DNA of 64,000 nucleotides from Gammaproteobacteria bacterium (GCA_016125505.1 WGLP01000002.1:310001-374000), one strand, 5' to 3'; shown: positions 1 through 9,003, counted from the stretch's first letter. The notes: generated from the letters alone by a model not told the origin. Translations and numbers: made by a program.

Positions 1-1651
1 TGTGACCTGAATACGCCAGCAACGACAACACCACGACGCATTCCTGGCGCACTTGCGCAAGCTGCGCATATTTTGCAGTGCGGCCCATGGGCGAACGCTT
101 TTCGAATTCATTGTCCAGGTGATGGTGTACGATTTTCTGCAGGACCCACTCGAACAAGTCGATCTTATTATCCGCCTCGATCAGCGCGCGCAGGTTTTTA
201 CGAAACAATGCATACTGCGCCGGCGATAATTGGCGCAGGGTGCCCATGGCGATATCGATCAAGGGCAGGCGAAAGCGTTTTTCCAGATTAGCAACTTGTG
301 GCAGCAGGGCGACTGTTTCGTCGTGTACGCCGTGATCCGCGAACTGTGCCAGGTGCGCCAGCTGTTTGTCGCGTACATCGTGATCGGTATTGATGACCAG
401 GCTGTAGATCAGGGCGCGGGCCTTGTACGGTTCGCGCGCCGCCTCGATGAGACCTGTCGGGATCTCGTGCAGGATCTTTACCGCATATCCCAGGTGCGTA
501 TCGCTGGGGCGTCCGATGCTGTCGATGGCCTGCAACACAACGGCTGCCGCGATGGCACCCGTGGCCGCAGCGGGCGAGGGCGCAGCAGCGCCTGTCGTCT
601 CGGCTTCACTGGATGTCGCAGTTTCAATTTTCGGGACGATAAACTTTCCGTCCCAGTGCCGATCGATGCGGCGAATGCGTTGTTCCAGTGGCGGATGCGT
701 GGCGAATATGAATGCCATCACGGAACGCACACCGTTACTGAAGAAGGCGTGACTCATTTCCGGCGCGCTGGGGTTGTCCACGATGGAGCCCTCACTGAGG
801 CCGCCGATCTTTTTGAGCGCACCGGCAATGCCGTCGGGGTTACGGGTGAATTGCACGGCCGAGGCATCGGCCAGGTATTCCCGTTGCCGGCTCAGTGAGG
901 CCTTGATCCAGTTGCCGAAGAAGGTCCCGGTGAACCCGATCACCATCAGGCCCAGGCCGAGTCCGAGGATAGGCCCCGCGCTGTTGCCGGAGCGGCTGCT
1001 GCGCGCATAGCTGCTGGAACGTAATAAATAGTATCCGATTAAACCGATGACCAGGATCCCGTGCAGGATGCCGATCAGGCGGATATTCATGCGCATATCG
1101 CCGTTGAGGATATGACTGAACTCGTGCGCGATGACGCCCTGCAACTGATCGCGGTTGAGCAGCTCGATGCAACCGCGGGTGACGCCGATGACGGCATCGC
1201 CGGTGGTGTAACCGGCGGCGAAGGCGTTGATGCCATGCTCGTCTTCCAGCACATACACCGGTGGCACCGGCGTGCCGGAGGCAATCGCCATCTCTTCCAC
1301 CACGTTCAGTATCTTGCGATGCATCGGGTCGGTCGTGTTCAAACCGACCAGACGGCCGCCGAGGGATTCGGCCACCACCTTGCCACCGGACGCCAGTTGT
1401 AACAGCTTGTACAGACTGCCCACGATCACCACGATGGTGACGCCCACGCCGACCATGGCAAACAGCTTCCAGTCGAAGGTGGCAAAGAAGGTTTCGCTGG
1501 TCATGGGTGCGCCGTGCCGGGAAAAGACGGCGAGCACCGCCATGACCAGCAGATTGGTCAGCACAACCAGCGTCAATACCGCCAGGGCAAACAGGATGAC
1601 CAGGCGCGTGGTGTTCTGGCGGGCATTGTCCTGGGCTTGAAAAAAATCCAT
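1..1651 (-). CDS. M48 family (HtpX-like) membrane zinc metallopeptidase, C-terminus cut by window edge
   Basis: About 550 residues are visible and the frame runs off the left edge, so the C-terminus is missing. The N-terminus has two hydrophobic segments (roughly residues 15-40 and 50-72). The zinc motif HEFSH lies near residue 176, and the third ligand, in REYLADAS, near residue 258, as in HtpX-type M48 peptidases. A further hydrophobic stretch lies between them. After residue ~300 comes a long extension without a recognised motif, so the protein is about twice the size of HtpX. It starts at ATG 1649-1651 and lies 36 bases downstream of the LemA gene on the same strand, a pairing common in proteobacteria. 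Inferred role: membrane protein quality control. The substrate is unknown. Confidence 0.85.
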   Translation of the reverse strand, partial: MDFFQAQDNARQNTTRLVILFALAVLTLVVLTNLLVMAVLAVFSRHGAPMTSETFFATFDWKLFAMVGVGVTIVVIVGSLYKLLQLASGGKVVAESLGGRLVGLNTTDPMHRKILNVVEEMAIASGTPVPPVYVLEDEHGINAFAAGYTTGDAVIGVTRGCIELLNRDQLQGVIAHEFSHILNGDMRMNIRLIGILHGILVIGLIGYYLLRSSSYARSSRSGNSAGPILGLGLGLMVIGFTGTFFGNWIKASLSRQREYLADASAVQFTRNPDGIAGALKKIGGLSEGSIVDNPSAPEMSHAFFSNGVRSVMAFIFATHPPLEQRIRRIDRHWDGKFIVPKIETATSSEAETTGAAAPSPAAATGAIAAAVVLQAIDSIGRPSDTHLGYAVKILHEIPTGLIEAAREPYKARALIYSLVINTDHDVRDKQLAHLAQFADHGVHDETVALLPQVANLEKRFRLPLIDIAMGTLRQLSPAQYALFRKNLRALIEADNKIDLFEWVLQKIVHHHLDNEFEKRSPMGRTAKYAQLAQVRQECVVVLSLLAYSGH

Positions 1652-1687
1652 AGCGGACTCCGCGTACTGCGAGGCGCGTTACCCGAA

Positions 1688-2284
1688 TTAAAACGACACT
1701 TTGGGTGCTGCCTGTATCGCCTGATGATCCTCGAATTCGAGCAAGGTCGCGTCCTGCGCGTGCCCGAAAGTGGCCGCCAACATATTTTGCGGGAAGGATT
1801 GTTTATAGGTGTTGTAGGCCATGACCTGATCGTTGAAGGCCTGGCGGGCAAACGCCACCTTGTTTTCGGTGCTGGTCAGTTCTTCGGAGACTTGCATCAT
1901 GTTCTGGTTGGCCTTGAGATCCGGATAGGCCTCCATCACCACATTCAGGCGGCCAAGGGCACCGGTAAGACTGCCTTCGGCACCGGCCAGTTCCTTGATC
2001 GCATCCGCATTCGCAGGATCGGCCGCGGCCTTTTGCAGACCGGTGGCGGCCTGGTTACGGGCGGCAATGACGGCCTCGAGGGTTTCGCGTTCATGCTTGA
2101 TGTAGGCCTTGGCGGTTTCCACCAGATTGGGGATGAGATCGTAGCGCCGCTTGAGTTGTACCTCGATTTGGGCGAAGGCGTTTTTATAGCGGTTTTTCAG
2201 TGATACCAGTTGGTTGAAGATGGAAATGACGTACAGTACGACCACCGCGATGATCACCAAAATAACGATTGCTGCAGTACTCAT
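1688..2284 (-). CDS. lemA: LemA family membrane-anchored protein
   Basis: This 198-residue protein has one N-terminal membrane anchor (residues 3-23) followed by a long helical domain. It contains the LemA hallmarks [10 protein letters not shown] and [13 protein letters not shown], and a late [20 protein letters not shown] segment. Length matches the family (about 190 residues). The topology is a short periplasmic N-terminus with a cytoplasmic or extracytoplasmic helical bundle; the family's function is not settled. It is the first gene of a two-gene operon with the M48 peptidase, which suggests that LemA assists or anchors the peptidase. The promoter must lie in the 254-base gap shared with the divergent VOC gene. 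Confidence 0.88.
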   Translation of the reverse strand: MSTAAIVILVIIAVVVLYVISIFNQLVSLKNRYKNAFAQIEVQLKRRYDLIPNLVETAKAYIKHERETLEAVIAARNQAATGLQKAAADPANADAIKELAGAEGSLTGALGRLNVVMEAYPDLKANQNMMQVSEELTSTENKVAFARQAFNDQVMAYNTYKQSFPQNMLAATFGHAQDATLLEFEDHQAIQAAPKVSF

Positions 2285-2538
2285 GTTGATTACCCCTTTG
2301 TCTGCTTGCTGCTGCCGGTTTGAGCCGCGATTCTGCTAGTTAACGTACGATAGCGCGAGCCGGGTTAAATTTCGAGTGCCGGTACGAATTCTCGCGAACG
2401 GGTCGGTTTTTAACCGTTTCTCTGCAGGCCAGCCGGGATGGAAAAATTCTGCGTTCGCCCCTGAAACCTGCTGACATAAGGCTGTCAGGAGGGGCTTGTT
2501 AGCGTGGCATTTCCATTTACCAACTCAAGGAGCAGACA

Positions 2539-2928
2539 ATGGAACACTATGCCACAACAAAACACGGGGCCTTCAGCTGGAATGAATTGATGACCACCGA
2601 CGTCTCGGCGGCAAAGGCATTTTATGCCGAACTGTTTGGCTGGGACATGCACGACGAACAGGCCCCGGGCATGACGTACACCGTGCTGATAACCGGCGGC
2701 CAGAAGGTCGGCGGTATTATGGCCATGCCGGAAGATGTTCAGGATGCACCGCCGGCATGGGGCGCGTATGTCACCGTCGACGATGTCGACAAACAAACAC
2801 AGCGCGCGTCACAACTCGGGGCAACGGTGATCCTGCCGCCGTGTGACATCCCCAGGGTCGGCCGCTTCGCGGTGATCCGCGATCCGCAAGGTGCTATCCT
2901 GAGCCTGATTACCTACCTGCAGGCATAA
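2539..2928 (+). CDS. VOC (glyoxalase/bleomycin-resistance) family protein
   Basis: This 129-residue protein forms one compact unit of two beta-alpha-beta-beta-beta modules. Family features are the GAFSWNELMT opening, the AKAFYAELFGWD helix-strand motif near residues 20-31, WGAYVTVDD starting the second module, and a C-terminal RDPQGAILSLI strand. It resembles the subgroup of VOC proteins annotated as 27 kDa-antigen/Cfp30B-like, of which this is a single-domain version. A Shine-Dalgarno AAGGAG lies about 8 bases before ATG 2539. Substrate is unknown, and metal ligands cannot be assigned securely by eye. It stands alone between lemA (divergent) and the WYL regulator. Confidence 0.85.
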   Translation: MEHYATTKHGAFSWNELMTTDVSAAKAFYAELFGWDMHDEQAPGMTYTVLITGGQKVGGIMAMPEDVQDAPPAWGAYVTVDDVDKQTQRASQLGATVILPPCDIPRVGRFAVIRDPQGAILSLITYLQA

Positions 2929-3050
2929 CACATGACGAACCGTTGCTTCATTCGCCGGGGCAGACTTGTCGCATCGCCGCGACGCACGGCTGTGTTTCCG
3001 GTGACGGGAGCAACGGTTCGCCTGTTTTTATCGAGCGTGTATCACTGAAC

Positions 3051-3728
3051 ATGCGGCGCGCGGACCGGTTATTTCAGATTGTCCAGAATCTGCATCACAC
3101 GCGTGTGATCACGGCGCGTGAGCTGGCCGGAATACTCGAGGTCTCCGAACGCACGATATATCGCGATATTCAGGACCTGAGTTTATCGGGGGTGCCGATC
3201 ACCGGGGAAGCCGGTCAGGGTTATCGGCTGTTGCGCGGCTTTCATCTGCCACCCCTGATGTTCACCGAAGAAGAGCTCGAGGCCTTGCTGCTGGGTGCGC
3301 GCATGGTCCGGGCCTGGACCGATAAAGGTCTGGCGCAGGGTGCGCATCAGGCCTTGTTGAAGATCGAACATGTCTTGCCCGATCGGCTGAAGCCGGTGCT
3401 GGCGAAACCGGAATTGATCGTGCCGGATTTTCCCATGGAGGGCATGGCCGGCGAGCAGTTACAAATCCTGCGTCAGGCCATTCGCGAACAACGCAAGATC
3501 CATATCGACTACACCCGTGAAGATGGCGAAGCGTCGTGCCGTCTCGTGCATCCCCTGGGACTGGTGTATTGGGGCAAGGTCTGGACCCTGGTGGGCTGGT
3601 GTGAACTGCGCGACGACTTTCGCCAGTTCCGGCTGGACCGTATGCAGACCGTCAGAAAACTCGAGCAGCAATTTGAAACGATCACAGGCCGCACCTTGCA
3701 GGATTACCTGGCGACAAGATGTAACTAA
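3051..3728 (+). CDS. YafY-type HTH transcriptional regulator with WYL domain
   Basis: The 225-residue protein begins MRRADRLFQIVQ, the standard start of YafY/DeoR-like WYL regulators, so ATG 3051 is preferred over upstream in-frame starts from 2943. A winged HTH occupies residues 10-60, with LEVSERTIYRDI as recognition region and GEAGQGYRL as the wing. The WYL domain follows from about residue 140, with HPLGLVYWGKVWTLVGWCELR and RLDRMQ, which in this family bind small ligands or nucleic acid. It may control the preceding VOC gene, which lies 122 bases upstream on the same strand. That link is inference from proximity only. Confidence 0.9.
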   Translation: MRRADRLFQIVQNLHHTRVITARELAGILEVSERTIYRDIQDLSLSGVPITGEAGQGYRLLRGFHLPPLMFTEEELEALLLGARMVRAWTDKGLAQGAHQALLKIEHVLPDRLKPVLAKPELIVPDFPMEGMAGEQLQILRQAIREQRKIHIDYTREDGEASCRLVHPLGLVYWGKVWTLVGWCELRDDFRQFRLDRMQTVRKLEQQFETITGRTLQDYLATRCN

Positions 3729-3835
3729 CTTGAAGTTTGCCGAATTCCAGTCACAGGAAGGGACAATATGTTCTATGCAGACGGACAAGAATTAGGAACA
3801 CTTAAGTTAGGTTGTTGCGCAAACCTGCCACGACG

Positions 3836-4798
3836 CTACTGCAGCCTGAACATCAGCCGCCGGGCGACCTGTTCCAGCAAGGGCAGGGAGAAATTCACCA
3901 GACCCCGGTTCAGGTGCAGGGGTTGCAAGAGCATTTTCAGGGCCATGCGATAGGGATACTGGCGCATTAACAGGGGCCGCAGCGCCTGCGTCAGCGATGC
4001 CAACTGCGCGTGATCGAATTCCTGCTCCGGGTGCCGCATCAGCCAGGTGTGTTTGAGACTGATATACGCGTCTTCATTCTCCACTTCGCTATAGCGTTTG
4101 TAGAGTGAGCGGATGACATCCAGGCGACGGATGTGTTCATGTTGTTTGTATTCCTCAAAGAAGTGGCGGAAGTGATTGTAGTGACTGACTTCATCCTGGC
4201 GGATCAGGCCGGTGAGCGTACGCAAGATCGGTTCATCGCTGATATTGTGGAGGGCGGTATAGAAGGTGGAGGTACCGGTCTCCACCACACAGCGTGCCAC
4301 CATCTCCAGGGCGCGACTCGGCTCCAGTTCTTCCATGGTGCAAAGTTGGGAATACTCGGCAAAGAAGTTGTTGTAATGTTGTGTCCAGTCCAGCTCCGGC
4401 CAGACGGTTTCCACATAGGCGCGCAGTGCCTGCCCGTGTTGTAATTCCTCGGGTTGCCAATAGTGGATTAACCAGTGCCGTGCTGTCGGGTCGGGAAAGT
4501 GTTCGACCAGATTGGCGGTATACAAATCGGCGGCGGTTTCGACAAATGACGCCGCGGTGACGACATAATAGGTCAGCGGATTGTTTCGCGCACGCTCACG
4601 GTCGATGTGCTGCCAGTCTATATCCGCCAAGGTCCAGTGACGATTGTTTCGTTGTTTGTCGCGTGAGGTTGCTTGCATAGTAACATCAGGCACCGGTGTG
4701 GTGTCGTTTAAAAATTCCCGGTTGTGTTGCGGGCTGGGGGGTTGAAGGGCGGTTGTGTCGTTGTGCTTGCTGTCTTTTCCGGGAAATATGACGTTCAT
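3836..4798 (-). CDS. ferritin-like di-iron protein (acyl-ACP desaturase/rubrerythrin fold)
   Basis: The 320-residue all-helical protein shows a complete di-iron carboxylate pattern: E87 (SFVETAAD), E118/H121 (PEELQHG), E173 (VVETGTS) and D202-E203/H206 (QDEVSHYNH). The two ExxH motifs and their spacing resemble acyl-ACP desaturases (EENRHG and DEKRHE) and related ferritin-like proteins. The first 50 residues are polar and low-complexity. A second start at M41 (base 4678) would remove most of them and cannot be excluded. Substrate is unknown; a desaturase, oxygenase or oxygen-scavenging role are all possible. It is transcribed away from the MCP/ODP pair across a 250-base shared promoter region. 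Confidence 0.75.
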   Translation of the reverse strand: MNVIFPGKDSKHNDTTALQPPSPQHNREFLNDTTPVPDVTMQATSRDKQRNNRHWTLADIDWQHIDRERARNNPLTYYVVTAASFVETAADLYTANLVEHFPDPTARHWLIHYWQPEELQHGQALRAYVETVWPELDWTQHYNNFFAEYSQLCTMEELEPSRALEMVARCVVETGTSTFYTALHNISDEPILRTLTGLIRQDEVSHYNHFRHFFEEYKQHEHIRRLDVIRSLYKRYSEVENEDAYISLKHTWLMRHPEQEFDHAQLASLTQALRPLLMRQYPYRMALKMLLQPLHLNRGLVNFSLPLLEQVARRLMFRLQ

Positions 4799-4881
4799 AC
4801 TACACCTGCTTTGTTACAACATTTGTCATGTACCTTGACGCGGGAAACCAGCGGCGTACTCACACTATTTATGTGCGGCTA

Positions 4882-4897
4882 TAGCGTCGACACGCTA
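4882..4897. promoter_or_regulatory. small inverted repeat in divergent promoter region
   Basis: TAGCGT-CGAC-ACGCTA is a 6-base perfect inverted repeat with a 4-base centre. It lies between the divergently transcribed ferritin-like gene (start 4798) and the MCP-like gene (start 5050). It could be an operator, but no family can be assigned and a repeat this short may be chance. Confidence 0.25.
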
Positions 4898-5049
4898 GAA
4901 CCATCCAGGCCGGCACTGTGTAAGACCAGCGGAAACCGCTGCAAGTTCTTGGTTTCGCCACGAATATTCGAATTTTCGTCTACTATACATTTATGCCGCT
5001 TTGATAGTTACGGGTCGCTGGGGTTTACGCATAATGTTGGCTATGGGTG

Positions 5050-5706
5050 ATGACTGAGCAAGCGAGGCAGGATTTGTCAGGGTTACAAAACGATACCATC
5101 ATGAGTGTGGCGACCATCGCGGCCGATCTGCACAAGGTGAATCACATCGCCTGGAACGTCTCCATCACCGCCAAGAATGCCATGATCATTTCCGCGCAGG
5201 CGGGTGAGATTGCCCGTGGATTTCAGCCGATTACACGCTATATCGATGATATCGCCCGTCTGGCGATGGATACTACGGACCAGGTGGAACGGGAATCCAT
5301 TCATCTGACCCGGCTATCGGCGCACTATCTGCGTACCTGCGACGCCTTCAATCGTTTTAACAAGGTGCGCCAGCGTGGCGCGGGTGCCCGTTACCTGGCA
5401 AGTTTTCTGCCGCTGGTGGATGCGTGCCACAGTCAGATGCAGGCGGAGGCGGCGCAATTAACCCATCAACTGGATCTGCTGCATGATTACATGCAGGAAT
5501 TGAACCTGAATATGGATGCCGCCCTGGCAGTAGCCTCCGTCTGCCGCATCGAGGCATCGCGGGCCGGGGAATATCGCAACAACCTGATGACGGTGGCGGA
5601 CGGCCTTGAGAAGGCGGCACGCACCATCAAACACATCGTCAAGCAAGGCCTCGATCGTATTAACACTATTGATATCAAAGAAATCAGCCAGGAAGCCATA
5701 GCATGA
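5050..5706 (+). CDS. soluble MCP-hairpin-like helical signalling protein
   Basis: The 218-residue protein has no signal peptide, membrane segment, PAS or HAMP domain and is predicted to be almost entirely helical. Residues 43-58 read NAMIISAQAGEIARGF, aligning with the MCP hairpin-tip signature NAAIEAARAGEQGRGF. The glutamate before AARAGE, which in chemoreceptors helps contact CheA/CheW, is replaced. The rest looks like a helical bundle without further motif. ATG 5050 directly follows an in-frame GTG at 5047, and the Shine-Dalgarno is weak. The stop overlaps the ODP start (ATGA at 5703-5706), implying translational coupling. Inference: it transmits an oxygen or redox signal from the ODP partner. 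No che genes are in the window. Confidence 0.65.
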   Translation: MTEQARQDLSGLQNDTIMSVATIAADLHKVNHIAWNVSITAKNAMIISAQAGEIARGFQPITRYIDDIARLAMDTTDQVERESIHLTRLSAHYLRTCDAFNRFNKVRQRGAGARYLASFLPLVDACHSQMQAEAAQLTHQLDLLHDYMQELNLNMDAALAVASVCRIEASRAGEYRNNLMTVADGLEKAARTIKHIVKQGLDRINTIDIKEISQEAIA

Positions 5707-6440
5707 AAAGCGTTCCCCTTTTTGACAAAGGACATCAATGGTATTTGTTTGCGCGCGACCCGGAAAAGCCGGAAAAAATTATCGATACCAATCAATATAT
5801 GATCGTGAACGGCGAGCGTGCCTTATTAATGGACCCGGGCGGGATCGAGATCTTTGCGCCGATGCTCAGCGCGATATTGCATTACACCCAGGTGGACCAC
5901 ATCACCGATCTGTTTGCCTCGCATCAGGACCCGGATATCATTTCATCGCTGGGACTGTGGGACCAGACCTTGCCGCATGCACGCTTACATGCGCCGTGGC
6001 TGTGGGAAGGATTTCTGCGGCATTTCGGCATGGATCACATCGAATATGCCGCGATTCCTGATGAAGGTGAAATATTGGAACTGGGCAATGGTCTGCAATT
6101 GCAATTTATTCCAGCGCATTATCTGCATGCGTCCGGTAATTTTCATGTCTACGATCCGAAGTCGAAAATCCTGATGTGTGGCGACGTCGGCGCGGCGCTG
6201 GAACCGCCGGAATCACCAATCTACGTCGAGGATTTTGCAGAACACATTCCCAAAATGAAACTCTTTCACCAGCGCTGGATGCCATCCAATCGCGCCAAGA
6301 ACGACTGGATCGCCCGCGTGCGCGAACTGGATATCAAGATGCTCTGTCCGCAGCATGGACGTATCTTCAAGGATGAGAACGTCGGCCTGTTTCTCGACTG
6401 GTTCGAACAGCTTGAGGTTGGCATCGCGATAGCGAAATAA
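5703..6440 (+). CDS. ODP-type oxygen-binding di-iron protein (flavodiiron beta-lactamase core without flavodoxin)
   Basis: The 245-residue protein is the metallo-beta-lactamase-like di-iron half of a flavodiiron protein, lacking the flavodoxin domain. The N-terminus TNQYMIVNGE...LLMDPGG is typical. Candidate metal ligands are H74, D76 and D78 (SHQDPD), H139 (PAHYLH), D161 (CGDVG) and H218 (CPQHG). They correspond in order to the H-x-E-x-D, H, D and H ligands of flavodiiron proteins, with D replacing E and the following His missing. Homologues include ODP of Treponema denticola, which binds O2 and signals to chemotaxis proteins. Translational coupling to the MCP-like gene supports an O2-sensing pair. 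An O2 or NO reductase role is less likely without a flavodoxin domain. Confidence 0.8.
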   Translation: MKSVPLFDKGHQWYLFARDPEKPEKIIDTNQYMIVNGERALLMDPGGIEIFAPMLSAILHYTQVDHITDLFASHQDPDIISSLGLWDQTLPHARLHAPWLWEGFLRHFGMDHIEYAAIPDEGEILELGNGLQLQFIPAHYLHASGNFHVYDPKSKILMCGDVGAALEPPESPIYVEDFAEHIPKMKLFHQRWMPSNRAKNDWIARVRELDIKMLCPQHGRIFKDENVGLFLDWFEQLEVGIAIAK

Positions 6441-6753
6441 CGCAGCCATACCCAAACCTGCCGGAGGTCGGGTTCAAAAGTGACAAAATCTCTGTGGGTT
6501 TGTCTCTTGCGGACAACTCCGTACGATACGTAAATTTTTGTTAAGAATAAGATTAAGGCCTGATTAATTGTTTAGTCTTGTTACTTCATTATTAAATCTC
6601 ATTTGTTTCAATTTGCAGTGACTTGTCATAGATCAAGGCTATATTTCAGATGTCTGCTAGTTTAGTTAACTACTCGGTCATTCCTCCTGATTTTTATTAA
6701 GGTCGTTACAAGATAATAAAACGTGTTTATATCACTCAGTTAAGGATCAAGAC
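6441..6753. other. 313-base regulatory gap before nosR
   Basis: No credible gene is present. The stretch is AT-rich compared with its surroundings, contains the FNR/DNR-type box at 6623-6636 and a 10-base palindrome TAGTTAACTA at 6663-6672, and ends with the nosR ribosome site AAGGA. A weak 6-base hairpin follows the ODP stop (about 6456-6475), but it has no T-tract. Confidence 0.6.
6623..6636 (+). promoter_or_regulatory. FNR/DNR-type anaerobic activator box upstream of nosR
   Basis: TTGTC-ATAG-ATCAA matches the FNR/CRP-family pattern TTGAT-N4-ATCAA, with a perfect right half-site and a left half-site in the TTGTC variant seen in DNR/NNR boxes. The centre at 6629.5 lies about 124 bases before the GTG of nosR. 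Class II activation (-41.5) would place the transcript start near 6671. Known biology: nos operons are usually activated by FNR/DNR-type regulators under low O2 with NO. Confidence 0.6.
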
Positions 6754-9003
6754 GTGAAGAATTCTGTAGCTGCTGAAATAGCAGTCGTCTATTTCAAATA
6801 TGTGCTTCGTATCTTGGTGCTGCTTTGTAGTGTGTCAGCGGTTTCGGTGTCGGCCAATAGCCTCGTCGACGATTATCCTGTTGTAAAAAAATTTTTCCCC
6901 ACGGCAGATCAGTTTGGTGATTTGGAAGGCAAGCCCTTATCAGCAGCCATCTACAAAAATAATAAAGTGATAGGCTACGTCTTTCGTACCAAAGATGTGG
7001 ACCCCATTCCGGCGTATTCTGGCAAGCCGGTCAATCTTCTGGTTGGCATCGACACCCATGGCAAGATCGCCGGTGTCAAGGTGCTGGAACATCATGAACC
7101 TATCCTGCTGGTCGGTATTCCGGAAACAAAACTCTTTGAGTTTGCCGATCAGTATGTCGGCAAGTCCGTCAATGATCATGTCAAAGTGGGTGCGGGAAAA
7201 CGTCCGGGCTTTGTCAACGTGGATGCCATCACCGGGGCGACTGTGACGGTGATTGTTGTCAACCGCACCATCATGCGTGCTGCGCGCAAGATTGCTATCG
7301 CCCGCCACATTATTAAACCTACTGTGGCAGAACAAAGTCCGCCTGCCCAGGTGCGCATGGATGTATACGATGTGCGCGACTGGAAATTTCTCACTGGAAA
7401 CGGCGCCATACGGCATATGCTGCTAACCGTGCCTGAAGTAGATGAAGCATTCAAAGGCACAAAGGCGGAAACCCAGCCCGGTGCAAAGGAACCTGGCATC
7501 TGTGTTGAATTGCCGACGGGGCAGCGTTGCGATGCGTTTATTGACATGTATTACGCGTATCTGAATGCGCCAACCATAGGTCGTAACCTGTTAGGCGAGT
7601 CCCAGTATAACTGGCTGATGTCGCAACTCAAACCCGGGGAACACGCCATCGCCATCATGGCCAATGGGGTCTATTCCTTCAAGGGCTCCGGCTACGTGCG
7701 TGGTGGCATCTTTGATCGCATTCAGCTGAATCAGGATGATCAATCGATTAATTTTCGCGACCTCGATCATTATCGGCTGGGCGACCTGGCTATCGAGGGG
7801 GTGCCGGAATTCAAGGAGGCGGATATCTTTATTATCCGCGACAAATACAGGTTTAATCCCGGGAGTGAATGGTCGTTGTCATTATTGGTAAGGCGACCGA
7901 CTGGCCCCCTGGATAGCGTATTCACGACTTTCAGCGGCAACTACGAGATACCACCCGCCTATGTTATTCAGCCACCTGCCCCCAAGGTTAGTGACATAAC
8001 CCAGGCGGAAGAGTGGCCCATGTGGGTTTCGGTATGGCAGGAGCGAAAATTTCAAATCGCTATTCTCGTTTTCGGTTTGACGGTCCTGACCTTGATCATG
8101 ATCTTTCAGGATTGGTTGGTGCGTTTTCCACGTGCAGTATCGTATCTGCGTACCGGTTTTCTTTTGTATACCTTGTTTGTCATCGGATGGTTCATGCTAG
8201 GGCAACTGTCTGTAGTTAACGTGCTGACTTTTGTTAATTCGGTTATTAAGGGTTTTAGTTGGGATACGTTTCTCATTGACCCCACTATGTTTATTCTGTG
8301 GAGTTTTGTTGCGGTTACCTTGTTGTTGTGGGGACGAGGAGTTTACTGCGGCTGGCTGTGCCCTTACGGCGCCTTGCAGAAACTGGCCAATCAGCTTGGA
8401 CGCAAGCTCAAGCTGCCGCAATTACAGTTTCCATCGCTGGTTCACGACCGCCTGTGGGCCTTGAAGTATGTAGTGTTGCTGATTCTGTTCGGTATATCAC
8501 TTGGGTCCATGAGTACGGCGGAACGTTATGCCGAAGTCGAACCCTTCAAGACGGCAATCACACTGCACTTTGCAAGGGAGCTGCCATTCGTTCTATATGC
8601 GGGTGGCCTGGTTATTGTGTCCTTGTTTAATTGTAAGTTCTTTTGCAAATACCTTTGTCCCTTGGGCGCGGCGCTGGCCGTGCCGGCGCGTTTACGCTTG
8701 TTTAACTGGTTGCGCAGGCGCAAGGAATGCGGCAAACCCTGCCAGATCTGCGCCAATGAATGCGAGATTCAGGCGATCAATGATACCGGTGAAATTAATC
8801 CGAACGAATGTCATTACTGCCTGGACTGCCAGGTAGTGTACTGGGATGCGTATAAGTGTCCGCCTCTGGTTGAGAAACGCAAACGTCGCGAGAAGGCATC
8901 ACGTGCTCGGGAATCCGTGCGCTGGATGGAAAAAGAACTCGGCACGGAGGCAGGCCTGGAGCAAATTACTACGGAAGTACAGGAAGCTAAAGAACGGAAA
9001 TAA
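6754..9003 (+). CDS. nosR: NosR, membrane flavo-iron-sulfur protein for N2O reduction
   Basis: The 749-residue protein starts at GTG 6754, 7 bases after AAGGA. A signal-like hydrophobic segment (residues 12-35) precedes a periplasmic FMN-binding domain whose flavinylation motif is TGATVT (residues 160-165). A cluster of membrane segments follows from about residue 430 to 650, including two CxxxCP motifs (C532 and C631). Two ferredoxin-type 4Fe-4S cysteine clusters lie at residues 659-670 and 686-702. This is the full NosR architecture. NosR supplies electrons to or maintains NosZ and supports nos expression. Its FMN needs an ApbE-type transferase (NosX), which is not in this window. First gene of nosRZDFYL. 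Confidence 0.97.
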   Translation: MKNSVAAEIAVVYFKYVLRILVLLCSVSAVSVSANSLVDDYPVVKKFFPTADQFGDLEGKPLSAAIYKNNKVIGYVFRTKDVDPIPAYSGKPVNLLVGIDTHGKIAGVKVLEHHEPILLVGIPETKLFEFADQYVGKSVNDHVKVGAGKRPGFVNVDAITGATVTVIVVNRTIMRAARKIAIARHIIKPTVAEQSPPAQVRMDVYDVRDWKFLTGNGAIRHMLLTVPEVDEAFKGTKAETQPGAKEPGICVELPTGQRCDAFIDMYYAYLNAPTIGRNLLGESQYNWLMSQLKPGEHAIAIMANGVYSFKGSGYVRGGIFDRIQLNQDDQSINFRDLDHYRLGDLAIEGVPEFKEADIFIIRDKYRFNPGSEWSLSLLVRRPTGPLDSVFTTFSGNYEIPPAYVIQPPAPKVSDITQAEEWPMWVSVWQERKFQIAILVFGLTVLTLIMIFQDWLVRFPRAVSYLRTGFLLYTLFVIGWFMLGQLSVVNVLTFVNSVIKGFSWDTFLIDPTMFILWSFVAVTLLLWGRGVYCGWLCPYGALQKLANQLGRKLKLPQLQFPSLVHDRLWALKYVVLLILFGISLGSMSTAERYAEVEPFKTAITLHFARELPFVLYAGGLVIVSLFNCKFFCKYLCPLGAALAVPARLRLFNWLRRRKECGKPCQICANECEIQAINDTGEINPNECHYCLDCQVVYWDAYKCPPLVEKRKRREKASRARESVRWMEKELGTEAGLEQITTEVQEAKERK

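Noticed and set aside
6456-6475. AACCTGC.../GGTCGGGTT hairpin after the ODP gene as a terminator
   Set aside because: Six pairs including a wobble and no T-tract.
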